NCBI GenBank assembly: GCA_001564205.1
Contig: LKMY01000058.1
Coordinates: 1-8,413 of the forward strand
Length of the DNA stretch: 8,413 nt
Reading direction: 5' to 3'
Source of the DNA: Nanohaloarchaea archaeon PL-Br10_U2g5
GTDB taxonomy: Archaea; Halobacteriota; Halobacteria; Halobacteriales; Haloferacaceae
Part shown: positions 1-5,654 of the stretch, piece after piece
Numbering within the stretch: the first letter of the stretch is position 1
How the letters are laid out: every line of letters starts with the position of its first letter
Position numbers and translations under genes: made by a program
The notes under the pieces: model-generated
What the model was told of the DNA's origin: nothing
What the model saw: the letters and a program-made list of their open reading frames with translations, nothing else
Database searches by the model: none

Positions 1-2147
1 AGCCGGTGGATCGCCCGGTCCGGGTCTCCGATGTTGTGGTGTTCATCCGGATAGACGACGAGCTCGGCGTCGACGCCCTGTTTGCGGGCCGCGACGTACA
101 GCTGCTCCGACTGTGACGGCGGGCAGCGCCAGTCCTCGCCGCCGGCCATCACCAACAGAGGCGTCTCGATGTTGCCGGCGTCGAGGATGGCCGTCGACGC
201 GTCATACCCGTCCGGATTCTCCCACGGGAGACCATACTCCGTCTCGAACCACGTGTGCGTGTCGTCGGTGCCGAACGCCGACCGGAGGTCGTAGATGCCG
301 TGTTCCGGCGCGGCCGCCGCGAACAGGTCCGGCTCTCGGGTCACGAGGAACCCCTGCGCGATGCCGCCGTACGAGAAGCCGTGGCCGAAGACGCGCTCGG
401 CGTCGACCCACCCGCGGTCGACGAGCGACTCGACGCCGGCCGCGATGTCGGCGACCTCCGCGGTCCCCCACGCGCCGGTCAGCTCCGCGGCGAACTCGCG
501 GCCCCGAGAGGTGCCGCCGCGGTAGTTCGGTCGGAAGACGAGATATCCGCGACTCGTGAGCGCGGCGTGAGAAAAGCTGAAAACGGGTTCGTCGTACGAC
601 AGCGGGCCGCCGTGGATCGCAACCACGAGAGGGTGCGAGCCGTCTTCGGGATCCATCTCCGGGTCGTGGTAGCACACCCCGTCTATCGTCCAGCCGTTCG
701 ATTCCCACTCGACGCGCCGGACATCGGGCATCGCGAACTCGTCGGTGAGCGTCTCGTTCACGCGAGTGAGCCGCCGAGACGAGTCGGGGTCCGCGTCTGA
801 ACGAGCATCGAGGTCCGCCGCGTCGACCGCGTATAGGTCCGTCCCCTCGCCGGGATGCGACAGCACGACCACTGCGGTCGACCCGTCGTCCGCGGCGTCG
901 AAGCCCGCCATCGCGCGGTCGCGTCCCTGCGCGTCGAAGACCCGATTCACGGTGCCGTCGGTTTCGACCCTCACGAGTCGCGTGTGGCTCTCGTCGGCGA
1001 TCCGGGTGTAGATCGCGTCGTCGACCCACATCGGCTTCCCGCCGCGAGCGACTGTCCTGTCGAGGTCGGCGGTGAGCGAGAGCGGACCGTCCTCGGCCTC
1101 GCTCGCCTCGTCGGTGTCGTTCTCGCCTGTCTCGCCGTCGATCAGGTACACCTGTGCCGGCGACGGTGGGTCGTCGGGGTCGCCGGCGACGGTCGCGAGG
1201 TCGTCACCGCCGGGACGCCACGTCTGCGCTCCGTGTGAGAGGTCACCGTCGGTGAGCCGCTCCGCGTCACCGCCGTCGGGCGAAACGGCGTACACGTCTC
1301 GTACCGTGGTGTCGTCGGGGCGGTCGAGCCGGCAGGCGGTGAACGCGATCCGGCCCGAGTCGCCCCAGTGAGGGCCCATCCCGGCGACGTCCTGAAACGC
1401 GCCTCCGCCGTACGCGTCGTCGAGCCGTCGGGGATCGATTTCCGGATCGTCGAGATCGACGACGAAGAGATACGTCGTCACGTCGTCGGTCCATCCCACG
1501 CCGTTCAGCTTGTGCTGGAGCCGCGTCGTCTCGATGGGGCCGCCCTCCTCACGGATCTGATCGAGGTAGTCGGACTCCTCGTCGGTCGGGTCTCGGGACT
1601 CGATCACCAACCGATCGCCCGCTGGCGACCAGTCGAAGCCGACGACGCCCTCGTCGCGGTCCGTGACCTGTCGGGCGTCGCCGCCGAGTGCAAGATCGAA
1701 CAGCCACACCTGCGGCTTCGGCTCGTCGTCGCCGTTGCCGCCGGTGGGTTCTGACTCTCCGTCACTGTCGTCTGCGTCGTCCGCGTCGTCTGCGTCGTCT
1801 GCGTCGTCTGCGTCGTTTTCGGAGTCACCTTCGGTGCCGTTCTCGCCGACAACTTCGTCCCGATCATCCCAGCCGACCCGACGTTCGGTATCCTCTTCAC
1901 GGGCCGCCACGAACGCGAGGCGATCGCCCTCGGGGCCCCACTTCGGCGACGATGCCCCCGAGGCGCTCGTCAGCCGATGCGGCTCGCGGGAACCGTCCGT
2001 CGGGACGAGGAACAGCGAGGAGACAGCCTCGTCGTCGGCCTGATCGTATTCGGTGGCGGTGAAAGCGACTCGATCGCCGGACGGGGAGACGGCGATCTCG
2101 CCGATCTGTGTGAGATCGTAGTACGCGTCGAGCGGGAGTTCCGACAT
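1..2147 (-). CDS. S9 family serine peptidase (acylaminoacyl/dipeptidyl peptidase-like), C-terminus cut by window edge
   Basis: Probable cytoplasmic oligopeptidase of the prolyl oligopeptidase (S9) family. It would cleave short peptides at an active site capped by a beta-propeller. The frame is open from ATG at 2147 to base 1 (715 codons plus 2 nt) with no signal peptide. Residues 1 to about 430 look like WD40/TolB-type propeller blades (SPSGDRVAF, WGPEGDRLAFV, WSPAGDRLVIE). The alpha/beta-hydrolase part carries HGGP at 512-515. The nucleophile is Ser592 in GHGFSYGG, the acid is Asp672 in GGEDWRCP, and the base is probably His704 in PDEHHNIG. The triad is therefore complete and only a short tail should be missing. 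Two acidic inserts interrupt the propeller: about 102-135, containing a (DAD)5 repeat, and 339-353. The start is supported by the conserved opening MSELPLDAYYDLTQIG and a TATA-like box about 26 bp upstream. Family assignment is secure; substrate specificity is not visible. Confidence 0.93.
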   Translation of the reverse strand, partial: MSELPLDAYYDLTQIGEIAVSPSGDRVAFTATEYDQADDEAVSSLFLVPTDGSREPHRLTSASGASSPKWGPEGDRLAFVAAREEDTERRVGWDDRDEVVGENGTEGDSENDADDADDADDADDADDSDGESEPTGGNGDDEPKPQVWLFDLALGGDARQVTDRDEGVVGFDWSPAGDRLVIESRDPTDEESDYLDQIREEGGPIETTRLQHKLNGVGWTDDVTTYLFVVDLDDPEIDPRRLDDAYGGGAFQDVAGMGPHWGDSGRIAFTACRLDRPDDTTVRDVYAVSPDGGDAERLTDGDLSHGAQTWRPGGDDLATVAGDPDDPPSPAQVYLIDGETGENDTDEASEAEDGPLSLTADLDRTVARGGKPMWVDDAIYTRIADESHTRLVRVETDGTVNRVFDAQGRDRAMAGFDAADDGSTAVVVLSHPGEGTDLYAVDAADLDARSDADPDSSRRLTRVNETLTDEFAMPDVRRVEWESNGWTIDGVCYHDPEMDPEDGSHPLVVAIHGGPLSYDEPVFSFSHAALTSRGYLVFRPNYRGGTSRGREFAAELTGAWGTAEVADIAAGVESLVDRGWVDAERVFGHGFSYGGIAQGFLVTREPDLFAAAAPEHGIYDLRSAFGTDDTHTWFETEYGLPWENPDGYDASTAILDAGNIETPLLVMAGGEDWRCPPSQSEQLYVAARKQGVDAELVVYPDEHHNIGDPDRAIHR
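1771..1815 (-). repeat. 9-bp tandem repeat coding for (Asp-Ala-Asp)5 in the S9 peptidase
   Basis: Five head-to-tail 9-bp units lie here. The plus-strand unit is TCTGCGTCG, with one copy TCCGCGTCG. On the coding strand they read in frame as Asp-Ala-Asp five times, residues 112-126, inside a longer acidic linker. Because the unit is a multiple of three, copy-number change would not break the reading frame. Confidence 0.93.
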
Positions 2148-2170
2148 GCACGCACTCTGCGTCGGGCGGC

Positions 2171-2177
2171 GCAAATA
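2171..2177 (-). promoter_or_regulatory. TATA-like box of the S9 peptidase gene
   Basis: The minus strand reads TATTTGC here. Its centre lies about 26 bp before the expected transcription start next to ATG 2147, the usual archaeal TATA-to-start distance. The transcript would be leaderless. This is inferred from spacing and composition only. Confidence 0.5.
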
Positions 2178-2191
2178 CGTTCGGGAGGCGG

Positions 2192-2207
2192 AAGGCGTCG
2201 TCGCCTT
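2192..2207. promoter_or_regulatory. Perfect 6-bp dyad, candidate operator
   Basis: AAGGCG, a 4-bp spacer TCGT, then CGCCTT form a perfect inverted repeat. It sits about 15 bp upstream of the peptidase TATA-like box, a position where archaeal activators or repressors can bind. No family-specific consensus was recognised, so the role is a guess. Confidence 0.25.
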
Positions 2208-2340
2208 GAGGGTGAAGGAGGTGGTCCAGTTGATCTCCTGTTTTCCATCAACGCTCACCGGGTCGCGCCGCTTCGCCGTCCTGAGCACAGAGAAGGTGGA
2301 TCGGGCACCCTTCTGAGAACGTGGGTGAGCCAGGGACGCA

Positions 2341-2347
2341 TATTTAA
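2341..2347 (+). promoter_or_regulatory. TATA box of the cyclase-family gene
   Basis: The sequence TATTTAA stands out in GC-rich surroundings. It is centred 28 bp before the GTG start at 2372, so the predicted transcript begins at or within a base or two of the start codon (leaderless). This position also supports choosing GTG 2372 as the start. Confidence 0.6.
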
Positions 2348-2371
2348 CAGCTGCCGACACCATCTTCAGCC

Positions 2372-3097
2372 GTGTTTCGTGACCTCTCACGACGGATCGA
2401 GACGGGGATGCCCACGTATCCCGGCGACCCCGAGGTGACGCTGACGGCCGACGCCACCCACGAGAGCGGCGGGTACGCGACGAGCGAACTGCGAACGGGG
2501 ACCCACGCCGGGACCCACATCGACGCGCCGAGACACACCCTTCGGAACGGCGAGACGATAGACGACCGCGACGTGGGGCGATTCGTCTTCGACGCGCGAC
2601 TCGTCGACCTTCGGCCGCTGGAGCCGCGGGAGCCGATCACGCAGGCGATGCTTTCGTCGACGATCGACACCGTGGATAGCAGCGAGGACATCGTCTTCGA
2701 CCGCCCCCGCCTGCTCGTCCTCCGGACGGGGTGGGAGGCCCACTGGGGAACCGACCGCTACCGCGATCACCCGTACCTGACGGAGGCCGCGGCGGCGTGG
2801 TGTCGCGATCGGGGGTTCGGCGTTGGCCTCGATACCTTCGGTCCGGACCCGACGCCGTCAGCGGTAGGCGAACAGGCCGGGTCACTCCCGGCCGGTTCCG
2901 ACGAGGACGGCGAGACCGATCCAGTCGGAACCGCCGCTCACGACGCCCTCCTCCGGGACGAGCTCCCGATCCTCGAGAACCTCTGTCGCCTCGACGACCT
3001 CCCCGACCGGTTCCGACTGTACGCGTTTCCGCTCCGCCTTCGAGACGGCGACGGATCGCCGGTACGGGCGGTCGCAGAGTGGGAGATGTGCGGGTGA
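2372..3097 (+). CDS. Cyclase family protein (KynB-like metal-dependent hydrolase)
   Basis: A 241-residue member of the cyclase/KynB family (Pfam PF04199 type). These are metal-dependent hydrolases such as arylformamidase, which opens N-formylkynurenine. The diagnostic metal-binding motif H-A-G-T-H-I-D-A-P-R-H is at residues 45-55 (His45, His49, Asp51, His55). Later family features are GLDTFGPDP at about 152-160 and His190 followed by LL and ILENL, with Glu202 as the likely second metal ligand. The opening DLSRRIETGMPTYPGDP is typical of the family's start. A roughly 25-residue hydrophilic acidic insert (about 164-188) lies between the two C-terminal motifs. The GTG start is chosen because it places the conserved N-terminus and a TATA box correctly. 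No tryptophan-degradation genes are next to it, so kynurenine specificity cannot be claimed. It is transcribed divergently from the S9 peptidase. Confidence 0.9.
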   Translation: MFRDLSRRIETGMPTYPGDPEVTLTADATHESGGYATSELRTGTHAGTHIDAPRHTLRNGETIDDRDVGRFVFDARLVDLRPLEPREPITQAMLSSTIDTVDSSEDIVFDRPRLLVLRTGWEAHWGTDRYRDHPYLTEAAAAWCRDRGFGVGLDTFGPDPTPSAVGEQAGSLPAGSDEDGETDPVGTAAHDALLRDELPILENLCRLDDLPDRFRLYAFPLRLRDGDGSPVRAVAEWEMCG

Positions 3098-3124
3098 CTC
3101 CGTCCGCGAAACAGACCAAACCCG

Positions 3125-3130
3125 TTTTAA
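3125..3130 (+). promoter_or_regulatory. TATA-like box of the L44e-led cluster
   Basis: TTTTAA, preceded by an A-rich CCAAACCC stretch that could act as the TFB-recognition element. The predicted transcription start is near 3154, giving a leader of about 13 nt before ATG 3167. It lies in the 69-bp gap after the cyclase gene. Confidence 0.5.
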
Positions 3131-3166
3131 GCGTCGGCGACGAACCGCGACACAAGGTCGATATCC

Positions 3167-3448
3167 ATGGAAATGCCACGCCGTTTCAACACGTACTGTC
3201 CACACTGTGACTCACACCACGAGCACGAAGTGGAGAAGGTTCGATCGGGTCGGGCGACCGGAATGAAACGCGACGCGCGTCAGCGACGCCGCGCGCTCGC
3301 GACGATCGGCAACGCCGGCGGGTACTCGAAGGTGCCCGGTGGTGACAAGCCGACGAAAAAGACCCACCTGAAGTACCGCTGTGCCGACTGCGGCAAGGCC
3401 CACATGCGAAAGGGCTGGCGCGCCGGCCGACTCACGTTCCAGGAGTAA
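3167..3448 (+). CDS. rpl44e: 50S ribosomal protein L44e
   Basis: A large-subunit ribosomal protein of the archaeal/eukaryal L44e (eL42) family, near the ribosomal E site. At 93 residues it has the normal haloarchaeal length. Its opening [14 protein letters not shown] and closing [11 protein letters not shown] match the family closely. Two Cys pairs, Cys11/Cys14 and Cys72/Cys75, form the zinc site. The central [12 protein letters not shown] segment is the conserved basic loop. It leads a co-directional cluster, with S27e starting 2 bp after its stop. The ATG at 3167 is favoured over the internal Met3 because family members begin with Met-x-Met-Pro. Confidence 0.97.
   Translation: MEMPRRFNTYCPHCDSHHEHEVEKVRSGRATGMKRDARQRRRALATIGNAGGYSKVPGGDKPTKKTHLKYRCADCGKAHMRKGWRAGRLTFQE
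3442..3445 (+). promoter_or_regulatory. Shine-Dalgarno sequence for S27e inside the end of L44e
   Basis: GGAG overlaps the last codons of L44e and ends 5 bp before the S27e ATG at 3451. It supports coupled translation of the two ribosomal protein genes and the chosen S27e start. Confidence 0.55.
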
Positions 3449-3450
3449 GT

Positions 3451-3624
3451 ATGGCAGGAAGCTTCCACCTCCTTGCCTGCGGCGACTGCGAGAACGAACA
3501 GGTCGTCTTCGCGAAAGCCTCCTCGACGGTGTCGTGTGCGGTCTGCGGCACGACCCTCGCGACCCCGACCGGCGGCGAGGCCGAACTGCACGGCGAGATC
3601 GTCGAAACCGTTGAGGCGCGGTAA
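3451..3624 (+). CDS. rps27e: 30S ribosomal protein S27e
   Basis: A 57-residue small-subunit ribosomal protein of the S27e (eS27) family. It has a four-cysteine zinc finger: Cys10/Cys13 (CGDC) and Cys29/Cys32 (CAVC) separated by 15 residues. The [17 protein letters not shown] core is characteristic of the family. The remaining C-terminal part (about 33-57) is a short acidic stretch ending VETVEAR. It starts 2 bp after the L44e stop with a GGAG Shine-Dalgarno sequence, and aIF2-alpha begins 18 bp after its stop. This L44e-S27e-aIF2-alpha order is common in archaea and supports the call. The gene is short enough to be missed by simple ORF length filters. Confidence 0.96.
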   Translation: MAGSFHLLACGDCENEQVVFAKASSTVSCAVCGTTLATPTGGEAELHGEIVETVEAR

Positions 3625-3642
3625 CCGCCTCACCACTCCGTT

Positions 3643-4443
3643 ATGAAGTACAGCGGCTGGCCCGAACCCGGCGAACTCGTCGTCGGCGACGTCGACGAGA
3701 TCGCTGATTTCGGCGTCTTCGTCGACCTCGACGAGTACGAGGAGAAACGCGGCCTCTGTCACATCAGCGAGGTCGCTTCCGGCTGGATCAAGAACGTCCG
3801 CGATCACGTCCGCGAAGGGCAGACGGTCGTCGCGAAGGTGTTGGAGGTCGACGAGTCCGCCAACCAGATCGATCTCTCGATCAAAGACGTCAACGAACAC
3901 CAGCGCAAAGACAAGATACAGGCCTGGAAGAACGCTCAGAAGGCGGACAACTGGATGCTCATCGCGCTCGGAGAAGGGGTCGACGACGACCGCTACACCG
4001 AGATCGCGAACGCGCTTCTCGTTGAGTACGACTCCTTATACGACGCCTTCGAGGCCGCCGCGATCAGCGGCGACGAGGCGCTTGAAAACGTCGGCATCGA
4101 CGCAGATGACGCCGACGCAATCGTCGGCGCCGCCCGCGACAACGTCTCCGTTCCGTACGTCGATGTCACCGGTTATGTGGACCTCGAATCTGCCGCCTCC
4201 GACGGCGTCGACGACGTGAGAGCGGCGCTCGAAGCCGCCGAGGGCAACGGCGAGATCCCGGACGGCGTCGAGCTCGAGGTCGGCTACGTCGGCTCGCCGG
4301 AGTACCGAATCAAGGTCCGTGCTCCCGACTACAAGGTGGCCGAAGACCAGCTCGAAACGGCCGCGGCGCGCGCCCGAAAGGCGATCGAATCCGTCGGCGG
4401 CGTGGGGAGCTTCCACCGCGACCGCCGCGAAGACGACGAGTAA
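3643..4443 (+). CDS. Translation initiation factor aIF2, alpha subunit
   Basis: The alpha subunit of the heterotrimeric archaeal initiation factor 2, which brings initiator Met-tRNA to the small ribosomal subunit. At 266 residues it has full length. Residues 1 to about 85 form the S1/OB domain ([20 protein letters not shown], then [20 protein letters not shown]). About 86-170 is the helical domain ([18 protein letters not shown]). The C-terminal alpha-beta domain from about 172 ([14 protein letters not shown] to the end) contacts the gamma subunit. By hand alignment, the residue matching the regulated eukaryotic Ser51 appears to be Asn51, while Ser42 and Ser47 lie nearby. It is the third gene of the cluster, 18 bp after S27e, with no Shine-Dalgarno sequence or TATA box of its own, so it is probably expressed from the upstream promoter. 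Confidence 0.97.
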   Translation: MKYSGWPEPGELVVGDVDEIADFGVFVDLDEYEEKRGLCHISEVASGWIKNVRDHVREGQTVVAKVLEVDESANQIDLSIKDVNEHQRKDKIQAWKNAQKADNWMLIALGEGVDDDRYTEIANALLVEYDSLYDAFEAAAISGDEALENVGIDADDADAIVGAARDNVSVPYVDVTGYVDLESAASDGVDDVRAALEAAEGNGEIPDGVELEVGYVGSPEYRIKVRAPDYKVAEDQLETAAARARKAIESVGGVGSFHRDRREDDE

Positions 4444-4470
4444 CCCCCGCCGTCGTTCGCTTTTGAACCC

Positions 4471-4653
4471 GTGAAATCCGACATCCGCGTCTGTGCCGAT
4501 TGGGAGAACGCTCACGACCGACCGGTGTACACCCTCGGCGACCGCTGTCCACGCTGCGATGGTCCGACCGCGAACAGCGCTCCGGCACCGTTCGGTCCGG
4601 AGGACCCGTACGGAGAGTATCGGCGGCGAGCACGCAAACGGGACGCGGAGTAG
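4471..4653 (+). CDS. nop10: H/ACA ribonucleoprotein subunit Nop10
   Basis: A small (60-residue) component of the H/ACA guide-RNA particle. It binds the pseudouridine synthase Cbf5 and helps place the target uridine of rRNA. Family landmarks are the start MKSDIRVC, the YTLGDRCPRCD ribbon and the very conserved tail NSAPAPFGPEDPYGEYRRR followed by a basic end. The zinc ribbon looks degenerate. The second pair is present (Cys26/Cys29), but at the first site only Cys8 remains, followed by Ala-Asp-Trp instead of x-x-Cys. The start is GTG at 4471, which gives the conserved N-terminus; no Shine-Dalgarno sequence is seen. It lies 27 bp after aIF2-alpha, its usual archaeal neighbour. Confidence 0.95.
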   Translation: MKSDIRVCADWENAHDRPVYTLGDRCPRCDGPTANSAPAPFGPEDPYGEYRRRARKRDAE

Positions 4654-4738
4654 CGATCGGAAGCGACCTCGGCTTGCCGACCCTCACGCGCCACCGGAAT
4701 AGCCACCCTCTTGTGACCGCCGCCCGGACGATTCGGGT

Positions 4739-5491
4739 ATGGACGATATCGAGATCGACGAGGTAGCGACGCCGGAGCTGGACGACCCGGTGCTCATCGA
4801 GGGGTTGCCGGGCGTCGGCCACGTCGGGAAGCTCGCGGCGGAACACCTGTTAGAGGAGTTCGACGGCGAACTGGTTCGTCGCGTGTACGCGACCGAGTTC
4901 CCGCCGCAAGTGAACGTCGACGGAGACGGAGTCGCCGAGTTGACCTGTGCCGAGTTCCACGCCGTCGAGACCGGCGGCGCCGACGTGCTCGTGTTGACCG
5001 GCGATCACCAGGCGGGATCGAACGCAGGGCACTATACCCTCACGACGACGTTCCTCGATATTGCGGAGTCGTTCGGCGCGACCCGCGCGTACGCGCTCGG
5101 TGGTGTGCCGACGGGCGAACTCGTCGAGGAGTACACAGTGCTCGGCGCGGTCTCCGACATCGACCTCGTCGAGGATCTCGAAGCCGCCGGCGTGGAGTTC
5201 CGCCCCGACGAGCCGGCCGGCGGAATCGTCGGCGTCTCGGGGCTCGTGCTCGGACTCGGTGGTCGGCGCGGTTTCGACGCGGCCTGTCTCATGGGCGAAA
5301 CGAGCGGCTACCTCGTCGATCCGAAAAGCGCCCGCGCGATACTGGAGGTTCTCGAATCTCGGCTCGATTTCGAGATCGACTACGAGAGCTTAGAGGACCG
5401 CGCCGAGGAGATGGAGGAGGTCGTCGGCAAGATCCGCGAGATGCAGGAGGGTCCGGCCGTGCCGGACGACGACCTGCGATACATCGGGTGA
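4739..5491 (+). CDS. PAC2 family protein (proteasome assembly chaperone-like)
   Basis: A 250-residue archaeal PAC2-family protein (COG2047 type), related to eukaryotic proteasome assembly chaperones. The archaeal role is probably in 20S proteasome assembly or activation but is not certain for this subgroup. Recognisable segments are LIEGLPGVGHVGKLAAEHLL (18-37), EFPPQVNVDGDG, LVLTGDHQAGSNAGHY, the glycine-rich ALGGVPTGE and a C-terminal charged helix (about 211-236, likely coiled coil). The last residues, Leu-Arg-Tyr-Ile-Gly, resemble a proteasome-docking HbYX tail shifted by one position. It lies 85 bp after Nop10, the usual haloarchaeal neighbour. A poor TATA-like TTGTGA at 4711-4716 sits at the right distance for a leaderless start, so a weak internal promoter is possible. 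Confidence 0.9.
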   Translation: MDDIEIDEVATPELDDPVLIEGLPGVGHVGKLAAEHLLEEFDGELVRRVYATEFPPQVNVDGDGVAELTCAEFHAVETGGADVLVLTGDHQAGSNAGHYTLTTTFLDIAESFGATRAYALGGVPTGELVEEYTVLGAVSDIDLVEDLEAAGVEFRPDEPAGGIVGVSGLVLGLGGRRGFDAACLMGETSGYLVDPKSARAILEVLESRLDFEIDYESLEDRAEEMEEVVGKIREMQEGPAVPDDDLRYIG

Positions 5492-5509
5492 AGTCTTCCA
5501 CGCGGCTTC

Positions 5510-5602
5510 GGACCCCTGCAGTCCCGTCCCCCGCGACTCCGGCCCCTTGCAGTCCCGTCCCCCGCGACTCCGGCCGCCTGCGGTCCCGGCCCCCGCGACT
5601 CT
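5510..5602. repeat. 31-bp tandem repeat, three copies, with decayed flanking copies
   Basis: Units are 5510-5540, 5541-5571 and 5572-5602, each exactly 31 bp. Copies 1 and 2 agree at 29 of 31 positions and copies 2 and 3 at 26 of 31. Each unit contains a core CCCCCGCGACT. The next 22 bp (5603-5624) match copy 3 at about 16 positions. A weaker match with a gap lies just upstream at about 5490-5509. There are no spacers, so this is a true tandem repeat and not a CRISPR array. Function unknown. Confidence 0.92.
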
Positions 5603-5624
5603 GGGCGTCTCCGATTCCGGCAGC

Positions 5625-5630
5625 GATAAA
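5625..5630 (+). promoter_or_regulatory. TATA-like box of the thiolase/DUF35 operon
   Basis: GATAAA is the first A/T-rich element after the GC-rich repeats. It is centred 27 bp before ATG 5655. That spacing predicts a leaderless transcript and supports 5655 as the start. The sequence is only a moderate match to a haloarchaeal TATA box. Confidence 0.4.
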
Positions 5631-5654
5631 GCGATCCCCGATTATCGTTCGTGC

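Larger units (their letters stand above)
2148..2371. promoter_or_regulatory. Divergent intergenic control region between peptidase and cyclase
   Basis: This 224-bp stretch separates two genes transcribed away from each other and has no convincing ORF of its own. It holds a TATA-like box for each direction near its two ends. Between them lie short dyads: AAGGCG/CGCCTT at 2192-2207, GGTGA/TCACC at 2211-2259 enclosing GTTGAT/ATCAAC at 2229-2252, and AGAAGG/CCTTCT at 2291-2314. Any of these could be regulator sites, but none matches an operator I recognise. Such short dyads can also arise by chance. Confidence 0.5.
5492..5654 (+). other. Spacer between PAC2 gene and thiolase, mostly tandem repeat
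   Basis: A 163-bp noncoding gap between co-directional genes. Most of it is a GC-rich 31-bp tandem repeat (5510-5602). Its right end holds the TATA-like box for the thiolase. No T-rich terminator is obvious after the PAC2 stop. The thiolase frame stays open upward through the repeat, but the repeat period is not a multiple of three and that extension lacks family similarity. Confidence 0.7.

Noticed and set aside
202..1029. 275-codon minus-strand ORF rich in Arg
   Set aside because: It is out of frame with the S9 peptidase, whose frame is continuous from 2147 to base 1 with a full catalytic triad. The Arg-rich composition is typical of shadow frames in GC-rich DNA.
2291..2314. Hairpin as transcription terminator
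   Set aside because: It lies between divergent gene starts where no terminator is expected, has a bulged stem and no following T run.
2372..3097. Naming the cyclase-family gene kynB
   Set aside because: The metal motif fits the whole cyclase family, and no tryptophan or kynurenine genes are adjacent.
3280..3900. 206-codon antisense ORF across L44e, S27e and aIF2-alpha
   Set aside because: It overlaps three securely identified genes and has no recognisable domain.
5510..5602. CRISPR array
   Set aside because: The 31-bp units abut directly with no spacers, and no cas genes are present.
5547..5654. Upstream TTG start giving a 36-residue longer thiolase
   Set aside because: The extension reads through the 31-bp tandem repeat and has no thiolase similarity. 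ATG 5655 gives the conserved N-terminus and sits at leaderless spacing from a TATA-like box.
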